7,537 nt of DNA from an uncultured Parabacteroides sp. (GTDB lineage Bacteria; Bacteroidota; Bacteroidia; Bacteroidales; Tannerellaceae): the NCBI GenBank assembly GCA_947074335.1, contig CAMTPG010000121.1, positions 1 through 7,537 of the forward strand. Direction: 5' to 3'. Below the pieces are notes generated by a model. It saw only the letters and a program-made list of their open reading frames with translations, was not told where the DNA came from and made no database searches. Positions 1 to 5,584 of this stretch are shown here, in pieces. Position numbers and translations under genes: made by a program. Each line of letters opens with the position of its first letter. Positions within the stretch are counted from its first letter, which is position 1.

Positions 1-154
1 CTGCAAAGCTTCGCGCGAAATCTGCGAGCTGCGTAATATGATTAATGTAGGCTATCTGATTACCCGTCAGGCGCTGGAACGCAAGGAGAGTCGCGGGCTG
101 CATTATACCATTGATTATCCACCGGCTTCGAAAACCCAAAAAGATAAAGTATGA
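1..154 (+). CDS. nadB: L-aspartate oxidase, C-terminal end (partial)
   Basis: The reading frame is open from base 2 to a TGA at 152-154 and gives the last 50 residues of a protein whose start lies outside the window. The stretch ALERKESRGLHYTIDYP is the hallmark C-terminal segment of NadB, the FAD enzyme that oxidises L-aspartate to iminoaspartate in the first step of de novo NAD synthesis. In this family the Arg-Gly-Leu-His part lies in the C-terminal helical domain near the active site. A short polar tail rich in Lys and Gln follows. The stop overlaps the next start as ATGA (151-154), so the downstream metal-binding lipoprotein is probably co-transcribed and translationally coupled. Identity is confident from the motif; the catalytic flavin domain cannot be seen. 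Confidence 0.92.
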   Translation, partial: CKASREICELRNMINVGYLITRQALERKESRGLHYTIDYPPASKTQKDKV

Positions 155-1044
155 AATTAAAAGTCTTACTCTTCGGAATACTTACCGCACTCAGTCTGAC
201 AGGCTGCTCTGAAAAAGTGGCAGATGATAATGTAATCACGGTTACCATCGAACCACAGCGCTATTTTGCCGAACAAATTGCGGGCGATAAGTATAAAATA
301 AATTGTGTGGTACCCTCCGGACAAAGTCCTGAAACCTATGATCCTACGCCAAAACAGATGGTAGAAATCGGTAAAAGCGTCGCTTATCTGCAAATCGGTG
401 ATATTGGTTTTGAACAGGTCTGGATGGATAAGATTCGCGAAAACAATCCGGAATTGCCGGTCTTCAATATGTCGAAAGGGATGAAGATGCTGACCGAAGC
501 CGAATCAATCTGCACAGGCGAGGAGGAAGGCCACGACCATCATCATCACGCGGGTGGGATGGATCCGCATATCTGGACCTGCATTGAAGGGGCAAAAACC
601 ATTGCCTGGAACACGTTAAATGCACTGATTCAGCTGGATAAGGACAATACGTCTTATTACTGGGAGAATTACAATGTGGTATATGCCGAGATTGAAAAAA
701 CAAAACTGGCGCTGCAGGAGCTGCTCGACCCGCTTACGCATCGTACCTTTATTATTTATCATCCGGCACTTACCTATTTTGCAAACGAGTTCAATCTGAC
801 ACAGCTCAGCATTGAAATGGATGGCAAAGAGCCTACTCCGGCACAGCTGAAGACTTTGGTTGAAACGGCCCGCAAAGACGATGTGAAGATTGTCTTTATC
901 CAAAAAGAGTTTGATAAAAAGAATGCGGAAATTATTGCGAAAGAAACCGGTTGTAAACTGGTTTCGATCAATCCGCTTGATTATCAGTGGCACGACGAAA
1001 TGATTCATATCGCAAAAGCACTGGCCGATGGAGAAACTCATTGA
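151..1044 (+). CDS. znuA: Zinc/manganese ABC transporter substrate-binding lipoprotein (TroA/ZnuA family)
   Basis: A 297-residue extracytoplasmic metal-binding protein of the SBP_bac_9/TroA family, which captures Zn2+ or Mn2+ and delivers it to an ABC importer. Residues 1-19 form a lipoprotein signal with lipobox LTGC, so Cys19 is the predicted lipidated N-terminus. A charged His loop, EEEGHDHHHH (124-133), is typical of zinc-type members. Candidate metal ligands are His140 in MDPHIW, His204 in IYHPALTYF and Asp277 in INPLDYQWHDE. The usual first ligand, His in a SPHxYEP-like motif, is Glu61 here (SPETYDP). GKEPTPAQL (225-233) is another family motif. The start is fixed by the signal peptide and the 4-bp overlap with nadB; the 3' end overlaps the ATPase gene by 17 bp. 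Zinc is favoured by the His loop, but the metal is inferred. Confidence 0.9.
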   Translation: MKLKVLLFGILTALSLTGCSEKVADDNVITVTIEPQRYFAEQIAGDKYKINCVVPSGQSPETYDPTPKQMVEIGKSVAYLQIGDIGFEQVWMDKIRENNPELPVFNMSKGMKMLTEAESICTGEEEGHDHHHHAGGMDPHIWTCIEGAKTIAWNTLNALIQLDKDNTSYYWENYNVVYAEIEKTKLALQELLDPLTHRTFIIYHPALTYFANEFNLTQLSIEMDGKEPTPAQLKTLVETARKDDVKIVFIQKEFDKKNAEIIAKETGCKLVSINPLDYQWHDEMIHIAKALADGETH

Positions 1045-1789
1045 ATTAAAGCACATCACAGCCGGATATGGCAATAAAACGGTATTAAAGGATGTCTCGC
1101 TCACAGTAGGAGTTCAGGATTTTCTGGGCATCATCGGCCCGAACGGCGGAGGTAAAACCACACTGCTGAAAGTGATCCTGGGGTTACTCAGACCTAAATC
1201 GGGCGAGATTCTTTATTATCGCGACGGTAAAGAGGTGTCGGAGCTGAAAATCGGCTATCTGCCTCAGCTGAATCATATTGATAAAAAGTTCCCCATTTCG
1301 GTAAGTGAAGTGGTGGCTTCGGGACTGGCTTCGGAGAAACCGCGCTTCAAAAGGTTGAATCTCGAACAGTTGGAGCGGGTAGAGGAGGTGCTGGAACAGA
1401 TGGGACTCGAATCGCTTAAAAAACGACCGATCGGTGAGCTGTCGGGTGGTCAGTTACAGCGGGTTTTACTGGGCAGATCGATTGTTTCGCGTCCGCAGGT
1501 GCTGATTCTTGACGAACCGAATTCATATGTGGACAAACGTTTCGAATCGCATTTCTATCAGCTGCTGGAGACTATCAATAAGGAGAGTGCGATCATCCTG
1601 GTCTCGCACGATATCGGGACAGTACTGGCTATGGTGAAAAATATTGCCTGTGTAAATGAGACGTTACATTATCATGCCGGATCGGATGTATCCGAAGACT
1701 GGCTGGGTGAATCGTTTGCCTGTCCGATCGAGCTGGTCGGCCATGGTGATTTGCCGCATCGCGTATTGAAAAAACATACTCATGAATAA
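1028..1789 (+). CDS. znuC: Metal ABC transporter ATP-binding protein (ZnuC/MntB type)
   Basis: A 253-residue cytoplasmic ABC ATPase that should power import of the metal bound by the preceding lipoprotein. All nucleotide-binding motifs are visible: Walker A GPNGGGKTT (37-45), Q-loop Gln80 in YLPQ, signature LSGGQ (138-142), Walker B VLILDE (158-163), D-loop VD (168-169) and switch His194 in SHD. The YLPQ context and the length match the metal-type (FecCD/ZnuB-partner) ATPases. The C-terminus is His-rich (GHGDLPHRVLKKHTHE), which could bind metal or simply be a family feature. ATG lies 17 bp inside the upstream gene, arguing for translational coupling, and the stop overlaps the next ATG by 8 bp. 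The membrane permease that must complete the importer is not downstream, where ZnuB is often found. Confidence 0.9.
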   Translation: MEKLIELKHITAGYGNKTVLKDVSLTVGVQDFLGIIGPNGGGKTTLLKVILGLLRPKSGEILYYRDGKEVSELKIGYLPQLNHIDKKFPISVSEVVASGLASEKPRFKRLNLEQLERVEEVLEQMGLESLKKRPIGELSGGQLQRVLLGRSIVSRPQVLILDEPNSYVDKRFESHFYQLLETINKESAIILVSHDIGTVLAMVKNIACVNETLHYHAGSDVSEDWLGESFACPIELVGHGDLPHRVLKKHTHE

Positions 1790-1982
1790 CTTTTGTCTGA
1801 TATCATTTCAGGAGATCGGCTTTATTATCAGCATTGCCGTGATTATTTTCGGCTGTACAGCCGTAATGCAGAATCCTTTTATCAATACGGGAAGAAAGAT
1901 TCTCTGGATTCTGACCATTCTGTTCTTAAACTGGATTGGTTTGCTTTGGTATTATTATACCTATTATTTTAAACAGTCCTGA
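1782..1982 (+). CDS. Small two-helix membrane protein, possibly PLDc_N-like
   Basis: A 66-residue hydrophobic protein with two predicted membrane segments, roughly residues 5-28 (ending IIFGCTAVM) and 40-63 (ILWILTILFLNWIGLLWYYY), joined by a short polar loop carrying GRK. The second helix, with W-x-L-x-I and a late G-x-x-x-Y pattern, resembles the phospholipase D-nuclease N-terminal (PLDc_N) membrane domain, which occurs alone in many small Bacteroidetes proteins; the usual Pro before the Gly region is Asn here. It starts 8 bp inside the ATPase gene and ends 15 bp before the SDR gene, so it belongs to the same operon. It is far too small to be the missing ABC permease, which normally has seven or more helices. 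Coding status is supported by tight packing and amphipathic layout; no function is assigned. Confidence 0.65.
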   Translation: MNNFCLISFQEIGFIISIAVIIFGCTAVMQNPFINTGRKILWILTILFLNWIGLLWYYYTYYFKQS

Positions 1983-1997
1983 GCAGTTTTATTATAT

Positions 1998-3026
1998 ATG
2001 ACAACAACAAATACAAACAAGAAAATATTAATTACCGGCGCAAGTGGTTTCATCGGAGGTTTTTTGGTGAAAGAGGCGCTGTCGCGCGGGTATGAAGTCT
2101 GGGCAGGCGTGCGGGCAGGCAGCGATAAAAGCAGGCTGCAGGATCCGCGTATCCGCTTTACTGATCTGAAATACAACGATTCCGACGCACTTACGGCACA
2201 ACTAAAAGCTTTTGCAGCCGCAGAGGGCAGATGGGACTATATCATTCACAATGCCGGACTGACTAAAACACTGGATAAGCGCAACTTCCATACCGTTAAT
2301 GCCGAATACACACATCATCTGCTTCAGGCACTTACCGCTGCCGGCTGTAAACCCGACAAATTCCTGCTGATGAGCAGTCTGAGCAGTTATGGGAGAGGAG
2401 ATGAGACCACATTCAGTCCGATCCTTCTTCGCGATCCGCAAAAACCGGATACGGCTTATGGTAAAAGCAAACTGGCTGCCGAGAATTATGTACGCGCTCA
2501 ATCTGATTTTCCTTATGTCATTCTGCGTCCTACCGGCGTTTACGGACCGGGCGAGAAAGATTATTTCATGGAAATAAAAAGTGTGGCTTCCGGCCTTGAC
2601 TTTGCCGTGGGCAGTACGCCGCAACGCATTACATTTATCTATGTAACGGATCTGGCACGTGTAGCTTTCCTGGCACTCGAAAATAAAGCTGTCATTAACC
2701 GCGAATACTTCGTTGCTGATGGCGATGTACATACCGATGAGTCGTTTGCCCGCCTGATTCAGTCGCAGCTCAATAAAAAACGGGTATTGCATGCCCGCAT
2801 TCCGATGTCGCTTGTTTATGTGGTCTGTCAGGGTTCCGAACTTATCGGCAAATTGTTGAAGAAGAGCATGACACTCAACTCCGATAAATACATCATCCTT
2901 AAACAGCGAAACTGGATTTGCGAAACAGAACCTCTCCGCACAGAACTCGGCTTTATTCCCGAATATCCGCTCGAAAAGGGACTGGCAGAAAGCATTGCCT
3001 GGTATAAAGAGGCCGGATGGCTGTAG
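1998..3026 (+). CDS. NAD(P)-dependent epimerase/dehydratase family protein (extended SDR)
   Basis: A 342-residue cytosolic oxidoreductase of the extended short-chain dehydrogenase/reductase superfamily. The Rossmann nucleotide loop GASGFIG spans residues 14-20, HNAG is at 84-87, the catalytic Ser is at 126/127 (MSSLSSYG), and the Tyr-Lys pair is Y154 and K158 in YGKSK. RPTGVYGPG (177-185) is the substrate-side loop usual in this family. The second strand ends in Arg39 (WAGVRAG) instead of an acidic residue, which suggests NADP(H) preference; that is inference. The C-terminal half is the variable substrate domain and ends EAGWL, close to the usual family length. The substrate cannot be read from the sequence; sugar nucleotide, flavonoid-like and 3-beta-hydroxysteroid-type SDRs are all possible. 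The gene follows the small membrane protein after 15 bp without a visible promoter of its own. Confidence 0.85.
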   Translation: MTTTNTNKKILITGASGFIGGFLVKEALSRGYEVWAGVRAGSDKSRLQDPRIRFTDLKYNDSDALTAQLKAFAAAEGRWDYIIHNAGLTKTLDKRNFHTVNAEYTHHLLQALTAAGCKPDKFLLMSSLSSYGRGDETTFSPILLRDPQKPDTAYGKSKLAAENYVRAQSDFPYVILRPTGVYGPGEKDYFMEIKSVASGLDFAVGSTPQRITFIYVTDLARVAFLALENKAVINREYFVADGDVHTDESFARLIQSQLNKKRVLHARIPMSLVYVVCQGSELIGKLLKKSMTLNSDKYIILKQRNWICETEPLRTELGFIPEYPLEKGLAESIAWYKEAGWL

Positions 3027-3029
3027 TTA

Positions 3030-3120
3030 TTTATATTCTTTAATCTGCACGATTAATAATAATCTGATATCAGCCATTGCATCGGCAAGCTAATATCAGA
3101 TTATAAATAAAGAATATAAA
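3030..3120. repeat. Nested perfect inverted repeat between convergent genes
   Basis: The outer arms TTTATATTCTTTA (3030-3042) and TAAAGAATATAAA (3108-3120) are perfect 13-bp complements. The inner arms ATAATCTGATAT (3059-3070) and ATATCAGATTAT (3093-3104) are perfect 12-bp complements around a 22-nt loop that could add a short GCC/GGC pairing. The element begins 3 bp after the SDR stop and sits between genes that converge on it. It may act as a bidirectional transcription barrier, but no clear T-run follows the stems in either direction. A small inverted-repeat (MITE-like) element is the alternative. Confidence 0.75.
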
Positions 3121-3192
3121 AATAGAATCATCAAGCTTTATGCAATATCTTCAAAAATCTTATTTACGAAACGGTATCTGTATATACGTTTT

Positions 3193-3987
3193 TTACAATG
3201 GTTTAATCGAACCGCCACCCGTTGTTTTCTGGTTTATACGCGGATTTCCCGCATAGCGAATGCGACCACCGCCGGTAACCTGTGCATCCAGCTCATCTGT
3301 CACATCTAATTCCAAATAGCCACCACCTGTTAATTGACAGGATGCATTCTTTATTTTGCAGGATAAGGCTTCCACGCGACCGCCGCCGGTAACTTTAAAG
3401 GAACCTTCATCAGCCGATCCCGACAATAAAGCGCGACCGCCACCGGTTACTTGACAATTCAACTCATCCTGAATTGCCAGATCTGCGATCAGACGGGCAC
3501 CACCGGTAATCGAAATATCCATATTCTTACTAATAACCATAGGCAAATTCACTTTTCCGCCGCCGGTCATTGTTATCCGTAAATCATCGCTTCGTAATGT
3601 TCCGGATAAATCAAACTGAATACCACCGGTAATCACGGCATCTTTCAGAGCTTTTGAGTTGGAGATAAATCGAAACTGAGTAGGATGGAGTGTAGGCATA
3701 CTCCGGAAAGGCCCCTCTTTTAGTTTGATAATTAAAGTACGGTTTTGTATCTCCACACTGACAAATGGTAAAATATTTTCATCTACTTCTACTTCAAGAT
3801 GCGATTTGGCATCAGACTGGGTATACTCGAAGATGAATCCGCCGGATAATTTAACTTTATCATATTCATCAATCTCTATGACCGATTTAATGATTTTGCC
3901 ATTTCCGCGTATTGTGGTATTCTGTGCTGATACACAGATCACTGTCATCAATAAAGAAATGAGTACATAATAGAATTTCGTTTTCAT
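3193..3987 (-). CDS. Exported head-GIN domain (DUF2807) beta-repeat protein
   Basis: A 264-residue exported protein with a signal peptide at residues 1-21 (hydrophobic core YYVLISLLMTVICV, likely cleavage after VSA). It has no lipobox, so a periplasmic or surface location is expected. The mature part matches the head-GIN/DUF2807 'putative auto-transporter adhesin' family common in Bacteroidetes: a first strand set with LSGGF (47-51), then a beta-helical array with TGG turns at residues 120, 141, 161, 181, 200, 220, 238 and 256, most of them TGGG. The 18-21 residue rung length fits a right-handed beta-solenoid. It ends shortly after the last turn, so the array is complete. It is monocistronic in this window, and an ECF-type promoter lies about 25 nt upstream of its probable 5' UTR start. 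Its molecular role is unknown; related genes often sit beside ECF sigma factors or stress regulators. Confidence 0.88.
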   Translation of the reverse strand: MKTKFYYVLISLLMTVICVSAQNTTIRGNGKIIKSVIEIDEYDKVKLSGGFIFEYTQSDAKSHLEVEVDENILPFVSVEIQNRTLIIKLKEGPFRSMPTLHPTQFRFISNSKALKDAVITGGIQFDLSGTLRSDDLRITMTGGGKVNLPMVISKNMDISITGGARLIADLAIQDELNCQVTGGGRALLSGSADEGSFKVTGGGRVEALSCKIKNASCQLTGGGYLELDVTDELDAQVTGGGRIRYAGNPRINQKTTGGGSIKPL

Positions 3988-4018
3988 TTTATTTCTGTTT
4001 TAATGTTTCTTTTATAGA

Positions 4019-4046
4019 TAGACGCATTGAAAAAAGAAAAGGTTGC
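4019..4046 (-). promoter_or_regulatory. Probable ECF sigma-factor promoter of the head-GIN gene
   Basis: Read on the - strand, GCAACC (4046-4041) is followed after 16 nt by CGTCTA (4024-4019). The AAC -35 and CGTC -10 cores with a 16-nt spacer are the classic layout recognised by ECF sigma factors. The region lacks the TAnnTTTG box of the housekeeping sigma factor. A start site a few bases past the -10 leaves a leader of about 25 nt before the ATG at 3987. No ECF sigma gene is in the window, so the regulator would act in trans. Confidence 0.65.
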
Positions 4047-4098
4047 ATGTTTTTAGACTTTCTTATATGCTGAAAAACATATTTTAGCACTTAAATAC

Positions 4099-4128
4099 TT
4101 GACAAATTCACGAAAGACTGTATCTTTG
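4099..4128 (+). promoter_or_regulatory. Bacteroidetes-type promoter of small RNA copy 1
   Basis: TTGACAAATT begins at 4099 and TATCTTTG, a perfect TAnnTTTG -7 box, lies at 4121-4128. The gap between the -33 TTG and the -7 box is 19 nt, inside the range usual for the primary sigma factor of Bacteroidetes. Transcription should begin a few bases after 4128 on the + strand. Confidence 0.8.
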
Positions 4129-4131
4129 CAT

Positions 4132-4213
4132 CGTGGTTTTTTCATAATAGTATTAGATTTAAGGTTAACAAAGTTGGTTAGGGGTTGTCGTGATGACAAT
4201 CCTTAATTTTTTT
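4132..4213 (+). ncRNA. Putative small RNA, copy 1
   Basis: A self-contained transcription unit of about 80 nt: promoter at 4099-4128, expected start near 4132, intrinsic terminator ending in seven T at 4207-4213. The interior contains a U-rich 5' part (GGTTTTTTCAT), an AU-rich stretch with TAATAGTATTA, and GGTTAACAAAGTTGGTT, which can form a weak 7-bp hairpin with several G-U pairs just before the terminator stem. The only ATG inside (4193) sits in the terminator loop, so a peptide is unlikely. No protein gene follows on the + strand, so it is neither a leader nor a riboswitch for a nearby gene. The exact ends are inferred from the promoter and terminator. I recall similar short sequences being frequent in Bacteroidales intergenic regions, but cannot verify a named family. 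Confidence 0.7.
4180..4213 (+). terminator. Intrinsic terminator of small RNA copy 1
   Basis: AGGGGTTGTC (4180-4189) pairs with GACAATCCTT (4195-4204) in a 10-bp stem with two G-U pairs and loop GTGAT. AA and a run of seven T (4207-4213) follow. Confidence 0.85.
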
Positions 4214-4359
4214 GTACCTGTACCAACCAACATCATTCACAAAGATATTCTTTTCTCATAAATAAAACATTCAGACTGACTAAAAGTCATTTCTAAATCG
4301 ATATACAATCATTTTTTAAATATACTTAATCCAATTAACACACTTTAGATATAAAAGTA

Positions 4360-4390
4360 TTGACAAATTGCTTCGAGTGCATTATCTTTG
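4360..4390 (+). promoter_or_regulatory. Bacteroidetes-type promoter of small RNA copy 2
   Basis: TTGACAAATT begins at 4360 and TATCTTTG (TAnnTTTG) lies at 4383-4390. The gap from TTG to the -7 box is 20 nt, one longer than in copy 1 and still within the normal range. The sequence between the elements is unrelated to copy 1, so both promoter boxes are kept while the spacer is not. Confidence 0.8.
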
Positions 4391-4393
4391 CAT

Positions 4394-4473
4394 CGTGGTT
4401 TTTTCATAATAGTATTAGATTTAAGGTTAACAAAGTTGGTTAGGGGTTGTCGTGAGACAGCCTTTAATTTTTT
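4394..4473 (+). ncRNA. Putative small RNA, copy 2
   Basis: The second copy of the small RNA unit, identical to copy 1 from the -7 box to the terminator loop. The expected start is near 4394 and the end is in the T-run at 4468-4473, about 80 nt. Its terminator T-run overlaps the last two bases of the dprA stop codon, which lies on the opposite strand. Read-through of the dprA operon would therefore make RNA antisense to this copy. No downstream + strand gene exists for it to regulate in cis. The two copies would make nearly the same RNA, differing only in the right arm of the terminator hairpin. Confidence 0.7.
4442..4473 (+). terminator. Intrinsic terminator of small RNA copy 2
   Basis: AGGGGTTGTC (4442-4451) pairs with GACAGCCTTT (4456-4465) in a 10-bp stem with loop GTGA, using three G-U pairs. 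AA and six T (4468-4473) follow. On the opposite strand the hairpin is followed by AACCAACTTTG rather than a T-run, so it should not terminate dprA transcription. Confidence 0.83.
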
Positions 4474-5584
4474 ATACCCGTTTGTATCTGTTTCCCGGTA
4501 ATGATTTTATTTTCCCCTCCATTTCAAGCTCGAAGAGCATGGCAGAGAGTTGATGTACCGGCATATTCAAAGATACGGCCAGTTGATTCATATGCATTTC
4601 TCCTTCATTTTTCAATTGTAACAAAACAGGATTATTCAGATCCTCATCCGATTCGGATGTAAAAATCAAGGAAGTCTGCCCGTTACTCTGATTGTTTTTT
4701 ACATCCCAGCAAAGGGCCATAATTAAATCATTGGCATTCGAAATAAGACCCGCTTTGTTTTGTCGGATCAATTCGTTGCAGCCGATAGAATACCGATCGG
4801 TGGTGCGTCCGGGAAAAGCAAAAACATCACGACCGTATGAAAAAGCAATATCGGCTGTAATCAAAGAACCACCTTTATCTGCGGATTCCACGACAAGTGT
4901 GGCATCGGAAAGTCCGGCCACAATCCGATTGCGACAAACAAAGTTCTGACGATCGGGATTTGTACCGGTCGGGAAATCGGTTAATAATCCGCCCTGTTGC
5001 AACATCCGGACGGCTGTTTCGCGATGCACGGCGGGATAGATCCGATCGAGTCCGTGCGCCAAAACACCCACAGTCGGCAAATTATACTGGAGCGCCTTAC
5101 GATGTGCATAAATATCAATGCCGTAGGCCAGCCCGCTCACAATCAACAAATCGGGAAACGAAGCTGCCAGATCCCGAATCAGCGAATCAAGCAACTCCTT
5201 TCCATATTCGGTTGCATTGCGCGTACCTACGATACTCAGCACTTTAGCCGTCTGCAGATTCGTATCTCCTTTAAAATAAAAAAGAACCGGCGCATCCTGA
5301 CATTCGCCAAGACGCACCGGATAATTCGCTTCGCCCGTAAAAAAGGTCTGAATGGCATTTTGCTCAATGAACTTCAGCTCCTGCTCGGCGCGACGCAGGA
5401 TTTCAGGTTTTTGAATAGCCGAAGCGATAGCATGCGAAATGCCATGTATTTTCTCCAGCGCCTGCTGTTTTTCCGTGAAAACAGCTGCTGCGCTGCCTAA
5501 TTTTTTCAAGAGTGTGCGTGCATTTCCGTTGCCCACACCCGGAATCATAGTTAAGCCGATTTGGTAAATCCGTTGGTCTGTCAT
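4472..5584 (-). CDS. dprA: DNA-processing protein DprA (Smf)
   Basis: A 370-residue protein that binds incoming single-stranded DNA and loads RecA during natural transformation; it is widely conserved even in bacteria not known to be competent. Domains in order: an N-terminal helix-hairpin-helix/SAM-like region (about 5-60, IPGVGNGNARTLL), the Rossmann-like DprA core with SIVGTR (117-122), SGLAYGID (150-157), NFVCRNRIVAGLSDATLVVE (214-233) and GGSLITA (238-244), and a C-terminal winged helix (about 315-370, ending KSLPGNRYKRV). All core motifs are intact and the length is normal. The start overlaps the thioesterase stop as ATGA (5581-5584), so it is the last gene of the U32-thioesterase-dprA operon. 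No T-run terminator follows on this strand, and transcripts probably run into the small RNA region in antisense. Confidence 0.95.
   Translation of the reverse strand: MTDQRIYQIGLTMIPGVGNGNARTLLKKLGSAAAVFTEKQQALEKIHGISHAIASAIQKPEILRRAEQELKFIEQNAIQTFFTGEANYPVRLGECQDAPVLFYFKGDTNLQTAKVLSIVGTRNATEYGKELLDSLIRDLAASFPDLLIVSGLAYGIDIYAHRKALQYNLPTVGVLAHGLDRIYPAVHRETAVRMLQQGGLLTDFPTGTNPDRQNFVCRNRIVAGLSDATLVVESADKGGSLITADIAFSYGRDVFAFPGRTTDRYSIGCNELIRQNKAGLISNANDLIMALCWDVKNNQSNGQTSLIFTSESDEDLNNPVLLQLKNEGEMHMNQLAVSLNMPVHQLSAMLFELEMEGKIKSLPGNRYKRV

Larger units (their letters stand above)
4121..4473 (+). repeat. Tandem direct repeat pair (twin RNA units)
   Basis: Positions 4121-4193 and 4383-4455 are identical over all 73 nt by direct comparison, an offset of 262 bp. 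The identity runs from the -7 box through the terminator loop. Upstream, only the -33 region (TTGACAAATT) is shared; the 12-13 nt between it and the -7 box differ. Downstream, the right terminator arm differs in sequence but keeps its pairing. The 146-nt spacer (4214-4359) is AT-rich, contains no convincing gene, and has only a weak 5-bp hairpin at 4277-4289. Confidence 0.92.

Noticed and set aside
616..1104. Long - strand open frame opposite the metal-binding lipoprotein
   Set aside because: Antisense shadow of znuA with no recognisable domain.
1782..1982. The 66-aa protein as a remnant of the missing ABC permease
   Set aside because: It has two helices and a complete PLDc_N-like layout, with no permease motifs, and its ends are clean.
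4222..4230. CCAACCAAC after terminator 1, complementary to GTTGGTT in the small RNA
   Set aside because: Only 7 contiguous bases match, it lies past the terminator, and copy 2 has no counterpart; too weak to call a target or attenuator.
4193..4261. A 22-codon frame beginning at the ATG inside the copy 1 terminator loop
   Set aside because: It starts in the hairpin, runs through the T-run, and the equivalent ATG is absent in copy 2, so it is probably chance.
4121..4473. The twin repeats as a CRISPR array or mobile element
   Set aside because: Only two units, repeats too long and spacer of 146 nt, no cas gene, no transposase, and no terminal inverted repeats or target duplications.
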